A DNA stretch of 12,213 nucleotides from an uncultured Clostridia bacterium (GTDB taxonomy: Bacteria; Bacillota; Clostridia; JAAYHZ01), in the NCBI GenBank assembly GCA_937894465.1, contig CALCRE010000206.1, positions 1 to 12,213 on the forward strand, read 5' to 3'. Below, one piece after another: positions 1 to 7,317 of the stretch (within the stretch, counting starts at the first letter, position 1; each line of letters starts with the position of its first letter). A model generated the notes under the pieces. It did not search any database. It saw nothing but the letters and a program-made list of their open reading frames with translations, and was not told where the DNA came from. The translations under genes were made by a program, and so were the position numbers.

Positions 1-26
1 CTAAAAATAAGCCAGCATTATTTATA

Positions 27-944
27 TTAATATCTTAATATTTTGGTCGCTCTAAATATACTATTACCGTTGTTCACAGTACCTGTCGAGGATGATCTGC
101 CGGATGACTCAAGGGCCATGGGAAAGTCGCTCTTTAGTTTTCCGGATGTGGAATTAAACCTAAATTTAAAAGCCGAATCTTTCGGAAGCTTTATATCCAC
201 TTCTCCGGATACCGTTTCTATTCGTACTTGTTCTTGCGCTTTACCATCACCTATTTTGGTCAAGTAATCAAGGTATACCCTTCCGGATACACTCTCTAAA
301 TCCAGCAAGGTTTGGCTGTCCGCACTTTCAACAGTGAAATTGATGTCTCCGGATACGGTGTTTGCCCAAACTTCAGTAAAAAGGAGTTTATCAATAACCA
401 CATCACCGGATACTGTTTCAAATCGGTTTTTCTGATTGAAAAGTTCTTTTGCACGGATGTCACCGGAAACGGTGGAGAGAGAAAGCTCATCTACGTAAGA
501 TTTCGGAAGATAGACATCCAATTGTAGATCTGAGGATGTATTAATATTGAAACCGAAGGTTTTCGGATAATCAACTTTAAATGTTAATGTTGATCCGCTC
601 CTGTTCATGATCAGTTTAACGGATTTTTCTCTGTTTGTGCGGTATGTTCCGTACAATTTCACTGTAACGTCCGGTTCTTCGGTGATGAAAACAGTGATTT
701 CGGATGACACGGAGGATACTTCAATCTTTTTAATACCGTTTATAGAGTCGGAAAATGTGTCGTTAATATCAAAGGATTTGGTAAAACCAAAGCTAGAAGA
801 GGTGTCTTTGGAGAACAGATTTTGAATCATGTTTCTAGGAATACGGAATAAAAACATGTCGGAATGCAAGGCGGAGTATGCAAAGCTTACCATAAGCCCA
901 ATCATAACAATGACTATAATAAGAATCAGAACCCATTTTTTCAT
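27..944 (-). CDS. Membrane-anchored DUF4097-family putative adhesin
   Basis: 305 aa, probably displayed on the outer face of the membrane. An N-terminal hydrophobic helix (about residues 4-24, after Met-Lys-Lys) acts as an uncleaved anchor or signal sequence, with no lipobox cysteine. The rest is the repetitive beta-strand domain of DUF4097/DUF4098 proteins: a Ser/Thr-Val-Ser-Gly turn recurs near residues 159-161, 178-180, 197-199, 219-221 and 245-247, with a sixth variant (TSG) near 266-268. That suggests stacked beta-helix-like rungs. The ATG start is supported by an AGAGGG-type ribosome binding site just upstream and a consensus promoter at 989-1017. It is divergent from the YhfC-family gene. 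The family is called a putative adhesin, but its biochemical role is not firmly known; many members accompany envelope-stress or membrane genes. The family call is firm and the function is not. Confidence 0.85.
   Translation of the reverse strand: MKKWVLILIIVIVMIGLMVSFAYSALHSDMFLFRIPRNMIQNLFSKDTSSSFGFTKSFDINDTFSDSINGIKKIEVSSVSSEITVFITEEPDVTVKLYGTYRTNREKSVKLIMNRSGSTLTFKVDYPKTFGFNINTSSDLQLDVYLPKSYVDELSLSTVSGDIRAKELFNQKNRFETVSGDVVIDKLLFTEVWANTVSGDINFTVESADSQTLLDLESVSGRVYLDYLTKIGDGKAQEQVRIETVSGEVDIKLPKDSAFKFRFNSTSGKLKSDFPMALESSGRSSSTGTVNNGNSIFRATKILRY
141..476 (-). repeat. Intragenic VSG-turn repeats of the DUF4097 domain
   Basis: Six degenerate repeats inside the putative adhesin, spaced 19, 19, 22, 26 and 21 residues apart. 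Each carries a Ser-Gly turn encoded by TCCGG-containing triplets, seen on the plus strand as repeated CCGGATAC-like strings. The conserved part is the turn; the strands between differ. This is consistent with an old tandem beta-solenoid and not with a recent DNA duplication. Confidence 0.6.
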
Positions 945-988
945 AAATTAACACCCTCTTTAGATAATAAATATTTCCTTATATGCGA

Positions 989-1017
989 ATTGTATGACTT
1001 AAAGTGGGTTTTGTCAA
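989..1017 (-). promoter_or_regulatory. Consensus sigma-A promoter for the DUF4097 gene
   Basis: Read on the minus strand: a perfect TTGACA -35 box (1012-1017), exactly 17 bases of spacer, and a TACAAT -10 box (989-994). The predicted start of transcription, near 982, leaves a leader of about 40 bases before the ATG. It is the best-matching promoter in the window. Confidence 0.8.
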
Positions 1018-1070
1018 TGTTCCCTTAATCACATTCGCGGAAAGGATTTGTGTCGTAACGATACACCGTA

Positions 1071-1079
1071 TGATATAAT
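1071..1079 (+). promoter_or_regulatory. Extended -10 promoter for the YhfC-family gene
   Basis: TGA followed by TATAAT (1074-1079) is a perfect extended -10 element. No good -35 box sits 17 bases upstream (TGTCGT at 1051-1056; TTGTGT at 1048-1053 would need a 20-base spacer), as is common for extended -10 promoters. The predicted start near 1086 gives a leader of about 37 bases. It probably also drives the macroglobulin gene, because no clear terminator or promoter is seen between the two. Confidence 0.6.
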
Positions 1080-1122
1080 GGGTTGACAATATTAACAATA
1101 GAGACCGGAGAAAGTCTAAACC

Positions 1123-1932
1123 ATGAATACTGTTTCCATTATACTGATGTTTTTTACTTTGTTGGTGTGCTTTGCATTACCAATCTTACTGATTTGGCGT
1201 TTTAATCAAAAGTACAAGATGAAACCGGAGATGTTTGCAGCCGGATTCATAGTATATCTTTTATTCGGGATGATTTTAAAAAATCCGTTTTTAAGGGCGA
1301 TCACCGAGAATGAACAATACACTTCCTTTCTATCCACACCTGTTGTATTTGCTTTGTTATTGGGTCTATCAGCGGGCTTGTTCGATGAGGTGGGACGTTT
1401 TATCTATTACAGGGTCTTTGTAAGGGATCATATGACCTGGGAAAACGGGGTGGCATTAGGATTGGGTTTTGCAAGCCTTGAAGCCATGGTGGTCACCGGA
1501 GGTGGATATGCCCAAAGGATCATGTTCACTATCATGTATAACCTGGGCAGATACTCTGCAGTGGAAAACAATCCTGATATTATCTCTTTGGTGGAAGAAT
1601 TACAAAACACACCGGCAATAACGCACTTTTTTGCAGGTTTTGAGCGGCTGTGTATGTTTGTGATACATGCTGCTTTCTCTCTACTGACCATGTATGCGGC
1701 GAAACGCGGGAGACTGTCACTTCTCCTTTTCAGTACATTGATACATGGTGTCGCTATGTCCTTGTATGTCTATTTGAATGAACCTGTACCATATACTTGG
1801 GTTTCTCAATTGGTTTTGTTGGCTATAGCGGTTGCGGGCTACTTGTTTGTAATCAAAAGAGCGCAAAAGCAAGAATTATTTATTTCGAAAAAGAAGGATG
1901 AAACGAAAACCACGGCGATTGCAAAAAAATAA
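1123..1932 (+). CDS. YhfC-family glutamic-type intramembrane protease
   Basis: 269 aa polytopic membrane protein with about seven hydrophobic segments (roughly 5-25, 38-53, 72-86, 108-125, 167-190, 197-217, 226-244) and a lysine-rich cytosolic-like tail. Family hallmarks are visible: an acidic motif D88-E89-V-G-R92, a Gly-rich helix ending in S-L-E120-A, F-E174-R, an I-H182-A-A helix and a late I-H208-G. In the YhfC/PF10086 family, distantly related to CAAX-type Abi proteases, such Glu and His residues are thought to form the active site within the bilayer. The substrate is unknown. A GGAG ribosome binding site lies about 12 bases before the ATG. The gene is divergent from the DUF4097 gene and lies 142 bases upstream of the macroglobulin-like gene, so envelope or secreted proteins are plausible substrates or partners; that is inference. 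Confidence 0.85.
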   Translation: MNTVSIILMFFTLLVCFALPILLIWRFNQKYKMKPEMFAAGFIVYLLFGMILKNPFLRAITENEQYTSFLSTPVVFALLLGLSAGLFDEVGRFIYYRVFVRDHMTWENGVALGLGFASLEAMVVTGGGYAQRIMFTIMYNLGRYSAVENNPDIISLVEELQNTPAITHFFAGFERLCMFVIHAAFSLLTMYAAKRGRLSLLLFSTLIHGVAMSLYVYLNEPVPYTWVSQLVLLAIAVAGYLFVIKRAQKQELFISKKKDETKTTAIAKK

Positions 1933-2074
1933 AGACAATAGTTTCAAAAAAGTTAAATAGTACCTTTGCTTTAGGAACAAGAAGGTGTTTCCATCCGTCT
2001 AATAACTATGACCTGAAAATGAAGATTTTACAAGATGAAAATTAAGGATTTCATAGAGAGGAGGAAATATATTT

Positions 2075-5000
2075 ATGGTAAGTAAAAAGACAAAAATATG
2101 GATTAGTATCGTGACGGCTTTTACGGTTATAATGGCAGGAGTAATTGCTTGGATCAATCCTTTTGCAACAACAACCGTGTCTGCGGGGCAATATCGGGAC
2201 GGTTATCTTCTGATCCCGGAGGATTATGATTTGTTTGGTGTATCCATCAACTCAAAATTTACGTTATTGACCCAATCGGATCACACATTAGAGGACATAG
2301 TGGCGAATTTCTTTATAGACGGGGAGCCCAAACCTGTCATTGAAAAAAGATCATCGACGAAATTCGTCATCACACCGGTTAGGCCGCTAGAGGTAAACAA
2401 GCTCTACACATTCCGCATGCAAAGAAAAGGTTACGAGGATGTTACTTGGAGTTTTCAAACGGGATATCCTTTTGGGGTGGTATCCGGTTTACCGGCGAAT
2501 CAATCCACCGGAGTTCCGGTCAACACCGGAATCGAATTTACATTTACTCATGAGGGGTTTCAAGATTTGGAGGCTTATTTTACCATCACGCCGAATGTGA
2601 AGGGAAAATTCGAACGTCATGGATCCACTGCAGTTTTTGTTCCGGAAAAAGAACTCCAATATGGAACGATCTATACCGTTACATTAAAAGCAGGATTGGC
2701 GTTGGAAAATACGAATAAGACATTGCAAGAAGATTTCGTATTTTCTTTTGAAACCCAGCCGAAGAATGAAAAGCAATCCCAACAGTACCAAAAAGGGTGG
2801 TTTGCATTCAACAGAGTTCTAAATGAAGCATCTTCCGGTGAGATACCTTGGATTCCAGTCTATTATTATATCTATAACCGCTATGATAACAAGACGATTG
2901 AAGACTTGACCGTTAACACGGATGTCTATTCCTTAGGGGATGTTCAATCGTTTATCGATACGCTCAAAGAAAAGGATAAGATCCCTTATTGGGCAAGCTA
3001 CAGCGTTCAAAACAATCTTCTTCCGGTATCCGGTTTGAACCGTGTGATAACTTTTCAACAAGTTTTCCCGGGACAAAACAAAGCGGAAGAAGACAACTAT
3101 CTCCGATTGCCGGATCAATTACCCAAAGGGTTTTATTTGTTAAACACCAAATGGGAGGATCTGACTTTCCAAACATTATTACAAGTTACCGATATCGGAA
3201 TCTATTCCGTGGTTACTGACAAGGAAGCTTTGGTTTGGCTCAACACGGTAGGATCCGGTGCACCTGCAGCCAATGCAAAAATCAAGTCTGTGGACACATC
3301 CGATGTGTTTACAACCGACTTAACCGGTGTGGCGGTATTTGACCCCGTTGTATTGAAAAAGGACAAAGATCAAACAATCGCTTATCTTCAAGTGACTGCA
3401 GGAAAAGATCAGGCAGTGATTCGTTTTGAAAATACCTACCGTATCTATTATGATTCATATTATCGCTATTATGGAGGCGGTCAATCAGAAGACTATTGGA
3501 GTACATTCCAATTGGACAGACAATTATACAAACCTACTGACACCATCTCCTTCTGGGGGTTTTTAAAGGAAAGAGACGCTGATCAGACAATCCCCTCCGA
3601 AGTGACGGTAGAGATCGGTAATCAATACTACAGACCGTTCTTTGCAAAATCCTCGGCAATATGGCCCGGATATCAAGGTTCGGCGCTGGAAAAAACAGTG
3701 GTTAAAGTATCGGACGGAATGTACCAAGGACAAATCAAGATCCCTAACATTCAACCCGGAAGCTACAGCATCACTGTAAAAGACAAGGATGTAGTTTTAG
3801 CAAGCAGTTATATCAATGTGGAAGACTATGTGAAACCTGCCTATACCATTGAAGTGACATCTGACAAAAAGGGTGTAAAAAACGGAGATCCGGTAACATT
3901 CACTTTCAAAGCTGCGTTCTTTGAGGGCACTCCGGTAGCCAATTTAAACATCAATTACAATATTAACTTCTATTCCGGAAACCAATATGTGGAAAGTCAA
4001 GTAATCACCGACAAAGACGGCGTGGCAAAGGTGTCATTTATACCCGACGCAAACCCGGAAGTACAAGGAATGCAATCTCTTTCCGTCTACGCAAGGGCTC
4101 AACTGCCGGAATCCGGTGAGATATCGGCTTCTCACAATGTGACTGTGTTTGTAAACGACATTTACGTTCAAGCCCAAGCCACATTGGAAAAAGAACAAGA
4201 AAAGGATCAAGGCGAAGGAAAGATTAAAATACAGGTCAATCATGTGGATTTGGAAAAATACAATTCTTCCGATGAGAATGACTATTTGGGAGGACCGGTC
4301 AAAGGCAAATCGATACAAGGATCCGTCACCTGGAATACTTGGGAAAGAATCGAGGTCGGTAAGTACTACGACTATATTAACAAGGTGACCTATCCCAGAT
4401 ATGATTACAAGCTTAGAACTCAAACGGTGCGTACCTTTACAGCCGAGACAGATGCAGAAGGCGTTGCAACGGCCGGGTTCACACCTCTTGATGAGAAGGA
4501 CGGCTATTATACTGTGAGTATTCAAACCCAAGATCAATCCGGAAGAACCATAAGGTATGATCATATTTATGTATCGGGCTCCACTCGTTCCATGGGTTAC
4601 TATCCATACTCCTATGATTATTACTATCTGGAAAAAGAAAAAGATCAATACAAGCCGGGAGAAACGGTGGCTTTAACCTATAAATTTGGTGAAAAAGCTT
4701 TGGAAGGCGGTAAATTCCTGTTTGTCAAAGCCGCAAGAGGCAATCTTGAATGGGATATCTTGGATTCATCCAAGCTTGAGTTTACCATGACGGATACGTA
4801 TGCACCGAATATCTATGTATATGGTGTTTGGTTCAACAACAGAGTCAATATCGTATCCCGCCAAGAAATGATTCAATACGATTATAGAGATAAAAAGATA
4901 AAGTTGACAGCCCAAACCGACAAAGAAACATATCGCCCCGGTGATACCGTGACGGTTAAACTGTCTGCGGAAAAAGGTCCCGGTGCATTTATTAACATCT

Positions 5001-7120
5001 CTTTGGTGGACGAAGCATTGTTCGCTTTAAATGATCAATATGTCAACACACTTGACCGGTTGTATCGAAGCGTATCATCCGGTCTGGTTTGGGAATATCG
5101 TTCCCATGCAAACAGCGGAAGGGATGTGGCCGACGGAACGGCGGGAGAAAGGGAAGAGTCTCAAAGCGGAGGCTTTGCGGCTAATGACAGCAAGTCTTTG
5201 GCACCGTCATTTGCTGCTACGGCAGATCAAGTTGCCATCAGAGAGGACTTTAAAGATACGGCGTTATTTAAAACCATTCAATTGGATGAAAACGGAAAGG
5301 GTATTTTCAGCTTTACATTACCGGACAATATCACACAGTGGAGAATCACCTTGTCCGGTGTCACCAAGGATTTGAAAGCCGGGACGGATCTTCAATCATT
5401 GGATGTATCGTTACCGTTTTTCATAAGCTATAACTCCAGCGAAACATTCCTTGCAGGAGATAAGCCTGTGTTGGGTGTAACAGGATACGGAGCCGAATTA
5501 AAATCGGATGATCAAATACAGATAACGGTAAAAGACAAATTGACCGGAGCGACATTGGCCACTGCTACAGGTCCGGCTTTCCAACGTATTAATCTGCAAA
5601 TGCCGGTATTACAAACCGGTAGAGGGGAATGGATCGTTGAAGCTGTTACCACCGGCGGATTGAAAGACGGTATAAGCCACGTGTACAACACATTGGAATC
5701 TTACCACACCATGCAAAAAGCCGACTATACCGATTTGACCCCATATACTGTCATTAACGGACATAACTCACGTAATTTGAGTTTGATATTCACGGACAGG
5801 ACCAGAGGACAATGGTTGCCGGATATCTACTCCTTAAGCTGGACTTACGGAAATCGTTTTGAACAAAAATTAGGAAGTCGTATTGCTCGGGACTTGTTGG
5901 TAAAATACTTTGATCAAGAAATGATTGAAGACAACAGTTTCAAACCCAAGGATTATCAAGTGTCCGACGGAGGATTGGGTATACTGCCCTATGCTGCATC
6001 CGATGTATTTGTCACTGCGTGGGCTGCAGAATTGGTCAAAGATGACGTGGATATAATGCGTCTCAAAGAATACCTTTACGGTAGATTGGAAACTGAGTCT
6101 GCCCATGCATCGAGAATTGCAGCTTTGTACGGATTGGCTTCCTTAAAAGAACCTGTGATGTTGGAGCTGGAAAAATACGCATCAAAAGATTCATTATCAA
6201 CGGAAGAAGCTCTGTACCTGGTATTGGCTTATCAGACATTAGGTGAAAAACCGGTGGCACTGGATCTGTATAACCGTTTGGTAGCACCGCAATTGGATCA
6301 ATATGAGTCCTATGCCAAGGTGAAAAAGAACACATACATGAAAACACAAGATGATGTGACACGAAATACTGTGATCGCAGCGGTGGCAGCAGTTCGTTTG
6401 AATCTGCCGGAGGCTGAAAAGCTGATGAATTATGTCAGGATGAATCCCACGGAAGAAAGCTTGATCAACTTACAAAAGATCAGCTATGTCAATGAAGTGA
6501 TCGACCGTATTCCGGGCGGAAACTCGTCTATTGTGTACACTTGGCTAGGAGAAGAATTCACACAAGAAATCGGTCCGGGAGGAAGCTTTACCATGAACAT
6601 CCCCGGAGCGAAAACAGGAGACTTCAAGGTGAAATCCATTGAAGGTGAAATCGGGTTAGTTACAGTTTATGAAGTGATGCGCAATGAAAGCATCAAAACC
6701 GATCCGGGTATAACGGTCACTCGCTCTTATGGCAGCTTAAGCGGCCAAAAGGGTAATATGTTTAAAGCCGGAGATATTGTGGAAGTGACACTAAATGTCA
6801 CCATTGGTAAAGATGCTATGGACAATTACTATAAGTTGTCCGACTACCTGCCTGCAGGTTTGAAGGCCATTGAAACTCCGATGCGATCCTTTTATGACGC
6901 CGGAGACATGAAGATTACCCATTGGTACAAGGACGTGGACGGACAAAAAGTATCCTTCTACATCTTCCCTTACAAGGACAAAGAATCTTTCACTTACACC
7001 TATTACGCAAGAATTGCTTCCCCGGGACAATACAAGGCTGAGGCAGCAGTGGTTCAGGGAGTGAATGTGTTAGACAGTACGGCTGTAACGACAGACCAAA
7101 TCATATATATACAACCGTAA
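2075..7120 (+). CDS. Cysteine-free bacterial alpha-2-macroglobulin-like protein
   Basis: 1681 aa, anchored by one N-terminal helix (about residues 8-27) and probably extracellular. In order: two SbsA-like Ig domains (about 45-225); macroglobulin domains, including MG2-type motifs D481-R-Q-L-Y-K-P, D857-Q-Y-K-P-G and D949-K-E-T-Y-R-P-G; the L-V-D-E-A segment of the bait-region domain; a low-complexity bait-like loop (about 1010-1054); the A2M core with R-E-D-F-K-D-T-A (1056-1063) and P-D-N-I-T-Q-W-R; a helical thioester-type domain (about 1240-1480); and a C-terminal macroglobulin domain with L-P-A-G. At the expected G-C-x-E-Q thioester the sequence reads Y1258-G-N-R-F-E-Q1264, and no cysteine occurs anywhere in the protein, so covalent trapping is impossible. 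Non-covalent trapping or a structural envelope role, as for thioester-less bacterial members such as the YfaS/MagD type, is more likely. AGGAGG at 2059-2064 supports the start. There is no adjacent pbpC gene, unlike many bacterial macroglobulin loci. Confidence 0.9.
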   Translation: MVSKKTKIWISIVTAFTVIMAGVIAWINPFATTTVSAGQYRDGYLLIPEDYDLFGVSINSKFTLLTQSDHTLEDIVANFFIDGEPKPVIEKRSSTKFVITPVRPLEVNKLYTFRMQRKGYEDVTWSFQTGYPFGVVSGLPANQSTGVPVNTGIEFTFTHEGFQDLEAYFTITPNVKGKFERHGSTAVFVPEKELQYGTIYTVTLKAGLALENTNKTLQEDFVFSFETQPKNEKQSQQYQKGWFAFNRVLNEASSGEIPWIPVYYYIYNRYDNKTIEDLTVNTDVYSLGDVQSFIDTLKEKDKIPYWASYSVQNNLLPVSGLNRVITFQQVFPGQNKAEEDNYLRLPDQLPKGFYLLNTKWEDLTFQTLLQVTDIGIYSVVTDKEALVWLNTVGSGAPAANAKIKSVDTSDVFTTDLTGVAVFDPVVLKKDKDQTIAYLQVTAGKDQAVIRFENTYRIYYDSYYRYYGGGQSEDYWSTFQLDRQLYKPTDTISFWGFLKERDADQTIPSEVTVEIGNQYYRPFFAKSSAIWPGYQGSALEKTVVKVSDGMYQGQIKIPNIQPGSYSITVKDKDVVLASSYINVEDYVKPAYTIEVTSDKKGVKNGDPVTFTFKAAFFEGTPVANLNINYNINFYSGNQYVESQVITDKDGVAKVSFIPDANPEVQGMQSLSVYARAQLPESGEISASHNVTVFVNDIYVQAQATLEKEQEKDQGEGKIKIQVNHVDLEKYNSSDENDYLGGPVKGKSIQGSVTWNTWERIEVGKYYDYINKVTYPRYDYKLRTQTVRTFTAETDAEGVATAGFTPLDEKDGYYTVSIQTQDQSGRTIRYDHIYVSGSTRSMGYYPYSYDYYYLEKEKDQYKPGETVALTYKFGEKALEGGKFLFVKAARGNLEWDILDSSKLEFTMTDTYAPNIYVYGVWFNNRVNIVSRQEMIQYDYRDKKIKLTAQTDKETYRPGDTVTVKLSAEKGPGAFINISLVDEALFALNDQYVNTLDRLYRSVSSGLVWEYRSHANSGRDVADGTAGEREESQSGGFAANDSKSLAPSFAATADQVAIREDFKDTALFKTIQLDENGKGIFSFTLPDNITQWRITLSGVTKDLKAGTDLQSLDVSLPFFISYNSSETFLAGDKPVLGVTGYGAELKSDDQIQITVKDKLTGATLATATGPAFQRINLQMPVLQTGRGEWIVEAVTTGGLKDGISHVYNTLESYHTMQKADYTDLTPYTVINGHNSRNLSLIFTDRTRGQWLPDIYSLSWTYGNRFEQKLGSRIARDLLVKYFDQEMIEDNSFKPKDYQVSDGGLGILPYAASDVFVTAWAAELVKDDVDIMRLKEYLYGRLETESAHASRIAALYGLASLKEPVMLELEKYASKDSLSTEEALYLVLAYQTLGEKPVALDLYNRLVAPQLDQYESYAKVKKNTYMKTQDDVTRNTVIAAVAAVRLNLPEAEKLMNYVRMNPTEESLINLQKISYVNEVIDRIPGGNSSIVYTWLGEEFTQEIGPGGSFTMNIPGAKTGDFKVKSIEGEIGLVTVYEVMRNESIKTDPGITVTRSYGSLSGQKGNMFKAGDIVEVTLNVTIGKDAMDNYYKLSDYLPAGLKAIETPMRSFYDAGDMKITHWYKDVDGQKVSFYIFPYKDKESFTYTYYARIASPGQYKAEAAVVQGVNVLDSTAVTTDQIIYIQP

Positions 7121-7153
7121 AGAATAAGTTTTCCTCCTTTTATATGTTACTTA

Positions 7154-7188
7154 AAAACGCCGGTCGGTTTCATCTGAATCGGCGTTTT
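7154..7188 (+). terminator. Intrinsic terminator after the macroglobulin gene
   Basis: A perfect 9-bp inverted repeat, AAAACGCCG (7154-7162) with CGGCGTTTT (7180-7188), encloses a 17-base loop in which a weaker inner helix is possible. The GC core followed by TTTT, 34 bases past the stop codon, fits a rho-independent terminator. The run of A on the left arm could also make it work on the minus strand. Confidence 0.75.
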
Positions 7189-7267
7189 ACAATGTTTGGC
7201 ATCGATAAGCAATCGTTAAGAGATCCGGTATTTTCTCAAAAAACTTAAAGCTTATGGATGATGATTA

Positions 7268-7290
7268 TGGTATGATGAATGAAATATAAT
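7268..7290 (+). promoter_or_regulatory. Promoter region of the sugar-acid operon
   Basis: Two overlapping candidates precede the operon: an extended -10 TGG-TATGAT (7268-7276) and a perfect TATAAT (7285-7290). Neither has a convincing -35 box 16-18 bases upstream, which would suit a promoter needing an activator or an inducer-controlled repressor. The terminator upstream means the operon needs its own promoter here. Which -10 is used cannot be decided by reading. Confidence 0.5.
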
Positions 7291-7305
7291 TGGAATGGAA
7301 GGATT

Positions 7306-7311
7306 AGGTGA
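7306..7311 (+). promoter_or_regulatory. Ribosome binding site deciding a GTG start
   Basis: AGGTGA lies 6 bases before the GTG at 7318. No in-frame ATG nearby has a comparable site, so GTG is the likely initiator of the DUF4838 gene. Confidence 0.6.
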
Positions 7312-7317
7312 ACGGCT

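Noticed and set aside
1083..1088. Perfect TTGACA box downstream of the yhfC-type promoter
   Set aside because: No -10-like hexamer lies 16-18 bases downstream, and the ribosome binding site of the gene occupies that place.
1973..1993. Hairpin between the protease and macroglobulin genes
   Set aside because: The arms (GGAAC against GTTTCC) are short and imperfect with no T-run after them, so it is not a credible terminator.
4034..4648. 204-codon open frame on the minus strand inside the macroglobulin gene
   Set aside because: It is the antisense shadow of a clearly coding frame, has a strand-biased odd composition (Ile, Val, Phe rich), no ribosome binding site and no recognisable domain.
5031..5375. 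114-codon plus-strand frame inside the macroglobulin gene
   Set aside because: It overlaps the bait and A2M core segments, which are well conserved in the main frame; no family resemblance or initiation signal.
7208..7221. Possible catabolite-responsive element (cre) upstream of the sugar operon
   Set aside because: It keeps the central CG and several flanking bases but misses about 3 of 11 specified positions, including the first T and late C; too weak to call in AT-rich DNA.
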